A stretch of 5,183 nucleotides of DNA. Source: an uncultured Selenomonadales bacterium (GTDB lineage: Bacteria; Bacillota_C; Negativicutes; Selenomonadales; Selenomonadaceae). This document shows positions 1 through 5,177 of the stretch, in pieces. Made by a program: the position numbers and the translations under genes. The stretch covers positions 1 to 5,183 of the forward strand of contig CAMJNB010000131.1 of the NCBI GenBank assembly GCA_946407175.1, in the 5' to 3' direction. Position 1 is the first letter of the stretch. Every line of letters starts with the position of its first letter. The notes beneath the pieces were generated by a model. The model searched no databases, was not told the origin of the DNA, and saw only the letters and a program-made list of their open reading frames with translations.

Positions 1-33
1 GCGTTCAAAAACTTTTTCCTGCGTCTCACTCAA
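1..33 (-). CDS. 5' end of an unidentified gene, TTG start, cut by the window edge
   Basis: Only eleven codons are visible, reading (M)SETQEKVFER from a TTG start at base 33 and running off the left edge. The start is chosen because a strong Shine-Dalgarno sequence, AAGGGGG at 47-41, lies 7 nt upstream, the ideal spacing, and because a promoter with a perfect TATAAT box lies about 50 bases upstream. A GTG at 29-27 in another frame is also possible (it would begin MRRRKKFLN), but its spacing of 11 nt is poorer. The product cannot be identified from so few residues. It is co-directional with ecfT, 107 bp downstream of the ecfT stop, and appears to have its own promoter. Confidence 0.5.
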   Translation of the reverse strand, partial: MSETQEKVFER

Positions 34-40
34 ACTAATT

Positions 41-47
41 CCCCCTT
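41..47 (-). promoter_or_regulatory. Strong ribosome binding site of the leftmost gene
   Basis: On the minus strand the sequence is AAGGGGG, followed by a 7-nt spacer and a TTG codon at 33-31. This is the strongest Shine-Dalgarno match in the window and is the reason for calling a gene start so close to the edge. Confidence 0.6.
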
Positions 48-59
48 AGAAAAGTTTAC

Positions 60-87
60 AAAAAAATTCCACTTTGACAGTGGAATT
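60..87 (-). terminator. Intrinsic-terminator-like hairpin after ecfT (also a possible operator)
   Basis: A perfect inverted repeat has 9-bp arms AATTCCACT (65-73) and AGTGGAATT (79-87) and a 5-nt loop. Read on the minus strand, the descending arm runs straight into a tract of T residues ending at base 60, as expected for a Rho-independent terminator of a transcript coming from ecfT. The stem is AT-rich apart from its CCACT/AGTGG part, so its strength is uncertain. The same palindrome overlaps the -10 box and the predicted start point of the promoter for the next gene. It could therefore be a repressor operator instead of, or as well as, a terminator. Confidence 0.6.
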
Positions 88-113
88 ATACATATTTTTA
101 TTGAAAACGTAAA
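85..113 (-). promoter_or_regulatory. Sigma-70-type promoter of the leftmost gene
   Basis: On the minus strand a -35 box TTTACG (113-108, four of six matches to TTGACA) is separated by exactly 17 bp from a perfect TATAAT (90-85). The expected start point is the G at about base 78, giving a leader of about 45 nt that contains the AAGGGGG ribosome binding site. The left part of the -10 box lies inside one arm of the 65-87 palindrome, so a protein bound there would block RNA polymerase. Confidence 0.6.
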
Positions 114-120
114 CAGTATT

Positions 121-169
121 TAGCTTTTAGCTTACAGCTTTCAGCTTTCAGCCGGTAGCTGATAACTGC
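121..169. repeat. Heptanucleotide tandem array at the ecfT 3' end (7 units)
   Basis: Seven uninterrupted 7-bp units, beginning TAGCTTT, TAGCTTA, CAGCTTT, CAGCTTT and ending with the more degenerate TAGCTGA and TAACTGC. The plus-strand consensus is YAGCTNN. The period is exact while the last two positions of each unit vary. The stop codon of ecfT (143-141) and its last nine sense codons lie within or at the edge of the array. The array ends 7 bp before the -35 box of the next gene's promoter. Confidence 0.85.
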
Positions 170-956
170 TCAAAAATATCGTAGCCACTACAATCGCGAT
201 AACAATTAACGCCGCGAAAAAATCTGCGCGTTGAAATTTTAACTGCCGAAAATGCGTCCTGCCTTCACCGCCGCGATAACACCGAGCCTCCATTGCAAGC
301 GCCAATTCATCTGCGCGGCGAAAACTCGAAAGAAAAAGCGGCACCAATACCGGCACAAAATTTTTCAGCCGATTAATTATATTGCCTTCGTCAAAATTTG
401 CACCGCGTGACTTCTGCGCCTTAATAATTTTGTCAAGCTCCTCAATCAGCGTCGGAATGAACCTAAGCGCAATAGTCATCATCATTGCAAATTCGTGAGC
501 CGGTACGCCGATTTTTTTCAGCGGCGACAAAAGTTTTTCAAGCGCGTCAGTAAGCTGTATCGGCGACGTTGTGAATGTTAAAAGACTTGATAACGCTATC
601 AGCAGTATTAACCGCAGGCTGATAAGTACGCCGAATTTTACGCCTTCGTCCGTTATTTTAAATGTTCCCAGCTCTGCCAAAACTTCGCCGTCGTGCGTGA
701 AAAGGTGAATAAAAAATGTAAACGCGACAATTATTATTACCGGCTTGAGAGATTTTAAAACTGTGACAAAGGGAATTTTGGACATAAAAATTACGGCGCA
801 GGTAACGGCACTTAAAAATATATATGCTGCCGCGCCGTCCGCGCAGAATATCACTATCATCAATACGAAGAGTGAAATTATTTTTGTACGCGGGTCAAGT
901 TTATGTATTACCGAGTCTTCGGGAAAAAATTGTCCAAGTGTAATGTCTTGTAACAT
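141..956 (-). CDS. ecfT: Energy-coupling factor transporter transmembrane subunit EcfT
   Basis: EcfT is the membrane scaffold of ECF-type vitamin and metal importers; it joins two ATPases (EcfA, EcfA') to a substrate-binding S component. The 271-residue product has the usual length. It opens with the family signature I-T-L-G-Q-F-F-P-E-D-S and H-K-L-D-P-R-T-K (5-25), which fixes the ATG at 956 as the start. Hydrophobic segments lie near 26-58, 68-86, 107-129, 152-170 and 245-263. Both cytoplasmic coupling motifs that touch the ATPases are present: K-S-R-G (182-185) and M-E-A-R-C-Y-R-G-G (222-230). No Shine-Dalgarno sequence precedes the start, only repeat-derived sequence. The gene lies 44 bp after typA and is probably co-transcribed with it. 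No ATPase or S component is in the window, so the substrate cannot be told. The C-terminal residues S-S-Y-Q-L-P-A-E-S are encoded by heptad repeat DNA. Confidence 0.93.
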   Translation of the reverse strand: MLQDITLGQFFPEDSVIHKLDPRTKIISLFVLMIVIFCADGAAAYIFLSAVTCAVIFMSKIPFVTVLKSLKPVIIIVAFTFFIHLFTHDGEVLAELGTFKITDEGVKFGVLISLRLILLIALSSLLTFTTSPIQLTDALEKLLSPLKKIGVPAHEFAMMMTIALRFIPTLIEELDKIIKAQKSRGANFDEGNIINRLKNFVPVLVPLFLSSFRRADELALAMEARCYRGGEGRTHFRQLKFQRADFFAALIVIAIVVATIFLSSYQLPAES

Positions 957-960
957 TTTA

Positions 961-1002
961 GTTAAGAGTTAAGGATATCTCAAAGCTCAAAGCTCTAAGC
1001 TC
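961..1002. repeat. Heptanucleotide array filling the typA-ecfT gap (6 units)
   Basis: Six 7-bp units occupy nearly the whole 44-bp gap. On the plus strand they are GTTAAGA, GTTAAGG, then ATATCTC (degenerate), then AAAGCTC twice and TAAGCTC. The array begins 4 bp upstream of the ecfT start codon and enters the typA stop codon (1003-1001). It takes the place where an ecfT ribosome binding site would be expected. I see no promoter, stable hairpin or terminator here, which favours co-transcription of typA and ecfT. Confidence 0.75.
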
Positions 1003-2818
1003 ACTTCCTCGCATTTTTAGCCGCTCTGCCGCGCGTCACTCTGTCAAGCACGGCTTTTCTTAAGCGAATACTTGACGGCGTAACTTCTACAAGTTCATCG
1101 TCGTTAATATACTCCAGCGCCTGTTCAAGACTCATAACCTTAGGCGGCACAAGTCTTATCGCTTCATCGGACGCGGACGAGCGCATATTGGTAACGTGCT
1201 TTTGCTTGCAGGGATTTATGTCAATGTCCATTTCGCGTGAATTTTCGCCGACAATCATACCTTCATAAACTTTTTGATTCGGCTCAATGAACATTATCCC
1301 TCTGTCCTGCAGATTGAAAATGCCGTAGCCCGTTGTAAGTCCTTCTTCAAACGCAACTAAACTGCCGCGATTACGTCCCGCGATATCGCCTTTGTACGGC
1401 GCGTAGCTGTGAAAGACGTGGTGCATAATGCCGTTGCCCTTCGTGCTGGTTAAAAGTTCCGAGCGAAAACCGATTAAGCCGCGCGCAGGTATCAAAAAGT
1501 TTATTCGCATATATCCCGCAACTTCCGACATATCAACCATTTCAGCTTTACGCCTGCCGAGAATTTCCATGACGGTTCCCATAAATTCCTGCGGCACTTC
1601 GACAGTCAAGCTTTCAATCGGTTCAAGCTTTTTGCCGTCAATAATTTTATAGACAACCTCCGGCTTGCCAACCTGCATTTCGTAACCTTCACGGCGCATT
1701 GTTTCAATCAAAATGGAAAGGTGCAATTCGCCGCGCCCGCTGACTTTGAAAACGTCCGCCGAATCAGTTTCCTCAACACGCAAGGCAACGTTAGTCTGCG
1801 CCTCTTTGAAAAGTCTGTCACGAATATGGCGGCTTGTCACGAACTGACCTTCACGTCCGGCAAAAGGACTTGTGTTGACGCCGAATGTCACGCTTAATGT
1901 AGGTTCATCAACACGAATGCCGGGCAACGGTTCAGGTTTTTCAACGTCTGCAATGGTATCGCCTATTGACACGTCACCAAGTCCCGTGAGCGCTACAATT
2001 TCGCCCATTGACGCTTCGTCTACTTCAACGCGGTTCAATCCGTCGTAGGTATAGACCTTGCCGACTTTCGCTTTTTTGGTTTCGTGTTCACTTATCAGCG
2101 CGACGACTTCACCGGCTTTAATCTTGCCGCGATGTATTCTTCCTATCGCCAGCTTGCCTACGTATTCATTCGCCTCAAGCGTGGTAACAACCATTTGCAA
2201 AGGTTCATCGGGTTCACCTTCCGGCGAGGGAATTTCTTCCAAAATCGTATCAAGCAACGCTTTTAAATCCTTCGTGTTATCGTCTATAGATTTTTTTGCA
2301 ATGCCGATTTTTGCGGAAGTGTAAATGACGGGAAAATCCAGTTGCTCATCATCTGCGCCGAGTTCCATAAAAAGTTCCAAAATCTCGTCATTAACTTCAT
2401 CAATGCGTGCGTCTGGACGGTCAATTTTATTTATGACGACAATGGGTTTAAGTTTGTGTTCAAGGGCTTTACGCAGGACGTAGCGCGTCTGTGACATAAC
2501 GCCTTCAAATGCGTCGACAAGCAAAAGTACGCCGTCCGCCATATTTAAAACGCGCTCAACTTCGCCGGAAAAATCGGAATGTCCCGGCGTGTCGATAATA
2601 TTTATTTTGACGCCGTTATAAAATATCGCGGTATTTTTGGACAGAATAGTAATGCCGCGTTCACGCTCCAAGTCGTTTGAATCCATTACTCTATCTGCCA
2701 CTTGTTCATTTTCACGAAACACGCGCGCCTGCTTTAAAAGTGCGTCAATAAGCGACGTTTTGCCGTGATCTACGTGCGCTATTATTGCCAAATTTCTGAT
2801 GCCGTCATTTTTTACCAT
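1001..2818 (-). CDS. typA: Ribosome-associated translational GTPase TypA/BipA
   Basis: TypA (BipA) is a cytoplasmic GTPase of the EF-G/EF-Tu class that binds the 70S ribosome and acts in ribosome assembly and stress or cold adaptation. The 605-residue length is typical. GTPase motifs are all intact: G1 A-H-V-D-H-G-K-T (14-21), G2 R-G-I-T (54-57), G3 D-T-P-G-H (76-80), G4 N-K-I-D (130-133) and G5 S-A-K (168-170). A beta-barrel domain II (about 205-290), a domain III-like segment (about 305-380), an EF-G-type C-terminal domain (about 395-480) and the TypA-specific C-terminal domain with S-I-R-L-R-K (583-588) follow. This order, without the EF-G domain IV, separates TypA from EF-G and LepA. The ATG at 2818 gives the expected N-terminus [15 protein letters not shown] at 2834-2830 is a moderate ribosome binding site 11 nt upstream. 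A strong promoter lies at 2920-2892. Confidence 0.98.
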   Translation of the reverse strand: MVKNDGIRNLAIIAHVDHGKTSLIDALLKQARVFRENEQVADRVMDSNDLERERGITILSKNTAIFYNGVKINIIDTPGHSDFSGEVERVLNMADGVLLLVDAFEGVMSQTRYVLRKALEHKLKPIVVINKIDRPDARIDEVNDEILELFMELGADDEQLDFPVIYTSAKIGIAKKSIDDNTKDLKALLDTILEEIPSPEGEPDEPLQMVVTTLEANEYVGKLAIGRIHRGKIKAGEVVALISEHETKKAKVGKVYTYDGLNRVEVDEASMGEIVALTGLGDVSIGDTIADVEKPEPLPGIRVDEPTLSVTFGVNTSPFAGREGQFVTSRHIRDRLFKEAQTNVALRVEETDSADVFKVSGRGELHLSILIETMRREGYEMQVGKPEVVYKIIDGKKLEPIESLTVEVPQEFMGTVMEILGRRKAEMVDMSEVAGYMRINFLIPARGLIGFRSELLTSTKGNGIMHHVFHSYAPYKGDIAGRNRGSLVAFEEGLTTGYGIFNLQDRGIMFIEPNQKVYEGMIVGENSREMDIDINPCKQKHVTNMRSSASDEAIRLVPPKVMSLEQALEYINDDELVEVTPSSIRLRKAVLDRVTRGRAAKNARK

Positions 2819-2842
2819 TACAAGGTGTTCCCTTCATTTAAA

Positions 2843-2898
2843 TTAGCCGTTAGCTTGTAGCTTTTAGCTGTCAGCTAATGGCTAATCGCTAATTCTAA
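2843..2898. repeat. Heptanucleotide array forming the typA leader (8 units)
   Basis: Eight contiguous 7-bp units on the plus strand begin TTAGCCG, TTAGCTT, GTAGCTT, TTAGCTG and then change to the inverted form (ATGGCTA, ATCGCTA, and a last degenerate ATTCTAA). The change from TTAGC-type to GCTAA-type units lets the array fold: TTAGCT (2864-2869) pairs with AGCTAA (2873-2878), and TTAGC (2850-2854) pairs with GCTAA (2881-2885). The -10 box of the typA promoter is made from the last, degenerate unit. The array therefore makes up nearly all of the predicted 5' untranslated leader of typA, leaving only the ribosome binding site region free. Confidence 0.85.
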
Positions 2899-2920
2899 GC
2901 AAAGGTAATTTGTTTGTCAA
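2892..2920 (-). promoter_or_regulatory. Sigma-70-type promoter of typA(-ecfT)
   Basis: On the minus strand a perfect -35 box TTGACA (2920-2915) is followed by a 17-bp spacer and TAGAAT (2897-2892), five of six matches to TATAAT. The expected start point is near 2885, giving a leader of about 67 nt. The promoter lies in the only non-repeat DNA between the two heptad arrays: the -35 box touches one array and the -10 box is the final unit of the other. By sequence this is the best promoter in the window. Confidence 0.75.
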
Positions 2921-2978
2921 GATTAGCTGGTAGCGGTTAGCTGGTAGCAGCTAATGGCTAATTGCTAATCGCTAATTC
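2921..2978. repeat. Heptanucleotide array at the protease-gene 3' end, forming a long hairpin (8 units)
   Basis: Eight 7-bp units fill 2923-2978: TTAGCTG, GTAGCGG, TTAGCTG, GTAGCAG, then CTAATGG, CTAATTG, CTAATCG, CTAATTC. The first four and last four are roughly inverted copies, so 2921-2970 folds into one long interrupted hairpin: 2921-2927 with 2964-2970, 2931-2934 with 2957-2960, and a perfect 7-bp stem 2937-2943 with 2948-2954 closed by the loop GTAG. The stop codon TAG (2974-2972) of the upstream gene is part of a repeat unit. No T tract follows on the minus strand, so it is not a canonical terminator, though it could impede exonucleases or polymerase. Confidence 0.85.
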
Positions 2979-5047
2979 GTCCACGTCGCCGAGTTGCGGT
3001 CGTATTTGTATGAACTGCCGTCGGCAAGCATAACCTTAGGCGTATCAGCACCGTTTATAGTGAGACTGCCTGCCGAGAAGTTTAATTTCACGCCGCTTTG
3101 AAAATCTTCAAAAGACGCAATGTCGCCTAAGTTAATGTTGTACAAATTCACGCTGTCGGCACCGTTGGCATTGTCGATAACGTCATTGCCTTCGCCGAGC
3201 CCGTACCAAAACATATCGGCACCGTTGCCGCCGGTCATAACGTCATTTGAGCCTGATTCGCCGCCCCACATACTGGTATTGTTACTGCCGGCAATAATTC
3301 TGTTGTCAAGGTGATTACCCGCCAAAACATTCTGCGCGGTAGAATTTGCGGCATTGATAGCGTTAATGTTAATAAAATGCCCGTCGGTAAGAAAAACGGT
3401 TGACCTGCCTGCCGAATCATAAATTGAAAGCGTATCTTCATTGTTGCCGCCGAGATAGTATGAATTTTTATCGTAGGTGAAATTATTTCCACTATTGGTG
3501 TTGCCGATTTTAACGCCGATAGGATTTCTGCCGGTATTGGTGTATTGAACCGAATCGTTTATGTTACTGCTGTCAAGAGCTACCGACATAGTGCCGCCGT
3601 CTTCTGAAATTATTGCAAGGTCGTTACCTGCGCGGTTGACGTTAAAGCCGTCCATAATCGTCAAAACGTCGCTGTTATCGGAAGTGCCGGTAGTGAAATT
3701 GCGTACCTCGTCATTGCCGCCGCCTTTTGAATACCAGAACATATCGCGCGAATCGCCGCCGATTAAAATATCGTTGCCGCCGGAGCCGCCCCATACGCTT
3801 GTACCGTTTGAACCAGCCGTTATTGTATTGTCATTGCTGTTACCCGCCAAAATGATACTGCCGGTGAGTTGCGCGGCGTCAATGGTCAACGTATTTGCAT
3901 TGGCGTAGTCACTTACTCTGTCTTTGATAAGGTTTCTTTCACCCAGCCAAATATCTTCCGTGAAGTCGCCTTTAACCGTCAAAGTCTTGCTGTCACTGCT
4001 GAAAGTCGCACTGCCGCCGTCAATGGTTGACTGCGTCGTAGTTGTTGACGTGTCAGTAGTGGTAGAAGTGGAGGTATCGGTAGTGGAAGATGAATCGCTT
4101 GAAGAATCGGGGTTAACTTCGGTTGAAGGGTCTCTACCTGCCGCCGCCTGTTTTGCCAAGTACCTAAGCACCATGTAACCTGCCGCGTAAGTATTCGTGC
4201 CACTGCCGCTGAATGCCGTTTGCAATGACGTGGAATTGGACGCCAAATTTTGTATCCTGTCGCGGCGTTTGTCATCAATGCCATGAACCAGTTCCGCCGA
4301 ACCTTCTTTGAAAACTACGGGGTAATCGTTGTAGTAGTCGTAATTCGCCGCCATAACCGCATGAACCATTTCATGAGCAATCGTCCTGTCAAGGTAGTTT
4401 AAAGCGCTTGTGCCGCCGGAGCCGTTGGGGTCTGACGTGTCGATACTGTCATAGTAGTTCATGTTGATTTTCATATGAAGTTCGGTACATTTTTGCGTGG
4501 TGCTGTACGATACAACCGCCATTCTGCCATCGGCGCTGTTGTAAAATGTCACGTCCATTTCTTTGACGGTCGTACCGGCTTCATTAAAGTTCATGCCGAA
4601 AGAATCATTGATAAGATTTAGCGAAGAATTTATCCACCACGTATAAAGCGCACCTACGATAAATTTTTGGCTGTCGGTAAGCGTGTCAAGTTCCGGCACC
4701 GTGACTTTTAAACCTTGAATTGTAAATTCGTTGGACGAAGGATAGGTAATGGAGCCTGATTCTGGGACAATGCTTTCCGCAGTTTTGGTAATGCCGCTGC
4801 CTGCGTCCGAGCCGGTAATAGCGCCGGTGTCGTCATTGTCCAATACAATGTCGCACATATCCTTCAAAAAGCCGGTGTAGTCGCCGTTGTACGCTTTACA
4901 GTCTTTCACCATAGTTTGAGTGAGTTCAGACCAACTGCTGAATTTTGATACGCCTTTAACTGCCGCGTCAAGAGCCGCCGTGCCCTTTAAAGACGTGCTG
5001 TCCAATATCTTCGTAAAATCTTTTATAACATTTTGCGCCGTCGCCAT
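2972..5047 (-). CDS. Putative secreted zinc metalloprotease with C-terminal RTX-like calcium-binding modules
   Basis: This 691-residue protein is probably exported and proteolytic. A helical N-terminal region (1-70) has no signal peptide. Residues about 105-305 form a metalloprotease-like domain with H-E-M-V-H (225-229, zinc histidines and catalytic Glu) and F-K-E-G-S-A-E-L-V-H-G (246-256). The E-G-x-A-E pattern 19 residues after the second His resembles the third-ligand motif of gluzincins such as M9 collagenases, so E248 is the likely third zinc ligand. A Ser/Thr/Asp linker (about 311-345) leads to two glycine/aspartate-rich modules with degenerate RTX motifs, each including D-M-F-W-Y (cores about 398-450 and 573-626). 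RTX proteins without a signal peptide usually leave by type I secretion using a C-terminal signal; that is inference, as no exporter gene is here. The ATG at 5047 follows AGGAG at 5062-5058. The gene has its own promoter. The substrate is unknown, and I know no gene name. Confidence 0.8.
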   Translation of the reverse strand: MATAQNVIKDFTKILDSTSLKGTAALDAAVKGVSKFSSWSELTQTMVKDCKAYNGDYTGFLKDMCDIVLDNDDTGAITGSDAGSGITKTAESIVPESGSITYPSSNEFTIQGLKVTVPELDTLTDSQKFIVGALYTWWINSSLNLINDSFGMNFNEAGTTVKEMDVTFYNSADGRMAVVSYSTTQKCTELHMKINMNYYDSIDTSDPNGSGGTSALNYLDRTIAHEMVHAVMAANYDYYNDYPVVFKEGSAELVHGIDDKRRDRIQNLASNSTSLQTAFSGSGTNTYAAGYMVLRYLAKQAAAGRDPSTEVNPDSSSDSSSTTDTSTSTTTDTSTTTTQSTIDGGSATFSSDSKTLTVKGDFTEDIWLGERNLIKDRVSDYANANTLTIDAAQLTGSIILAGNSNDNTITAGSNGTSVWGGSGGNDILIGGDSRDMFWYSKGGGNDEVRNFTTGTSDNSDVLTIMDGFNVNRAGNDLAIISEDGGTMSVALDSSNINDSVQYTNTGRNPIGVKIGNTNSGNNFTYDKNSYYLGGNNEDTLSIYDSAGRSTVFLTDGHFININAINAANSTAQNVLAGNHLDNRIIAGSNNTSMWGGESGSNDVMTGGNGADMFWYGLGEGNDVIDNANGADSVNLYNINLGDIASFEDFQSGVKLNFSAGSLTINGADTPKVMLADGSSYKYDRNSATWTN
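3170..3331 (-). repeat. Second copy of the internal RTX-like module
   Basis: This encodes residues 573-626, from N-V-L-A-G-N through W-G-G-E-S-G-S-N-D, G-G-N-G-A-D-M-F-W-Y and G-E-G-N-D-V-I-D. It is aligned nearly residue for residue with 398-450 of the same protein. The G-G-x-G-x-D pattern followed by an aromatic strand and G-x-G-N-D is typical of hemolysin-type calcium-binding repeats. The two copies clearly differ in DNA sequence, so the duplication is old or maintained under protein-level selection. Confidence 0.75.
3698..3856 (-). repeat. First copy of the internal RTX-like module
   Basis: This encodes residues 398-450: I-I-L-A-G-N, D-N-T-I-T-A-G-S-N, V-W-G-G-S-G-G-N-D, G-G-D-S-R-D-M-F-W-Y and G-G-G-N-D-E-V. 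It matches the module at 573-626 with one or two single-residue length differences. Here the G-G-N-G-A-D of the second copy is replaced by G-G-D-S-R-D, so this calcium site may be weaker. Confidence 0.75.
4013..4117 (-). other. Low-complexity Ser/Thr/Asp linker inside the protease gene
   Basis: Residues about 311-345 consist almost only of Ser, Thr and Asp, with runs such as S-S-S-D-S-S-S and T-S-T-T-T-D-T-S-T-T-T-T. Such a segment is expected to be an unfolded hinge between the protease domain and the RTX-like modules. The DNA is locally repetitive and could change length by slippage. Confidence 0.7.
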
Positions 5048-5057
5048 AAATTTTCAT

Positions 5058-5062
5058 CTCCT
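5058..5062 (-). promoter_or_regulatory. Ribosome binding site of the metalloprotease gene
   Basis: AGGAG on the minus strand lies 10 nt before the ATG at 5047. It supports this start. An ATG at 5057-5055 touches the site and opens a different frame, so it is unlikely to be used. Confidence 0.7.
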
Positions 5063-5099
5063 GAAAAAATTTATACAAATTTATTATCGAGTAATTTAC

Positions 5100-5128
5100 A
5101 TTCTACTATAATTTTACGCAAAAGTTAA
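5100..5128 (-). promoter_or_regulatory. Likely sigma-70-type promoter of the metalloprotease gene
   Basis: On the minus strand TTAACT (5128-5123, four of six matches to TTGACA) is followed by a 17-bp spacer and TAGAAT (5105-5100), the same -10 box as the typA promoter. The predicted start point near 5093 gives an AT-rich leader of about 45 nt with the ribosome binding site. No heptad array is found beside this promoter. Confidence 0.5.
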
Positions 5129-5154
5129 GATTTTATCCAAACAAGGCGAGAATA

Positions 5155-5177
5155 CCCCCGCTTCCATAAGCGGCGGG
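5155..5177. other. GC-rich hairpin at the right edge, nature uncertain
   Basis: CCGCTT (5158-5163) and AAGCGG (5168-5173) pair around the loop CCAT. The stem extends by CCC (5155-5157) with GGG (5175-5177) across one bulged C at 5174. No T tract follows on either strand within the window, so it is not a standard terminator. Placed just upstream of the protease promoter, it could end an upstream transcript imperfectly. It also recalls the hairpins at the ends of IS200/IS605 elements, but no transposase sequence is present here. Confidence 0.45.

Noticed and set aside
745..972. Plus-strand open frame of 75 codons opposite the ecfT start
   Set aside because: It lies opposite the conserved N-terminal part of ecfT, has no ribosome binding site I can see and shows no recognisable protein features.
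2819..2900. Riboswitch in the typA leader
   Set aside because: The leader is almost wholly heptad repeats with no conserved aptamer core that I recognise, and typA is not a usual riboswitch target.
2921..2970. Canonical Rho-independent terminator of the protease gene
   Set aside because: The hairpin is long but interrupted, and on the minus strand it is followed by TTGACAAAC rather than a T tract.
2843..2978. CRISPR array
   Set aside because: The repeated unit is only 7 bp and contiguous; there are no conserved 24-40 bp repeats, no spacers of even length and no cas genes.
3170..3856. Recent duplication or recombination hot spot in the RTX modules
   Set aside because: The two modules are similar as protein, but their DNA differs at many positions, so there is no long identical tract to support recent copying.
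3561..3908. Plus-strand open frame of 115 codons rich in Leu, Pro and Ser
   Set aside because: It is the antisense image of the glycine/aspartate-rich RTX-like region, whose codon bias keeps the opposite strand open. The same holds for 3120-3314 and 3924-4178.
3979..4284. Minus-strand open frame of 101 codons within the protease gene
   Set aside because: It is an out-of-frame reading of the Ser/Thr linker and the neighbouring region. The long frame around it is continuous and coherent, so there is no sign of a frameshift.
5035..5057. Alternative ATG at 5057-5055 as the protease start
   Set aside because: It touches the AGGAG site, leaving no spacing, and it opens a frame different from the 691-residue protein.
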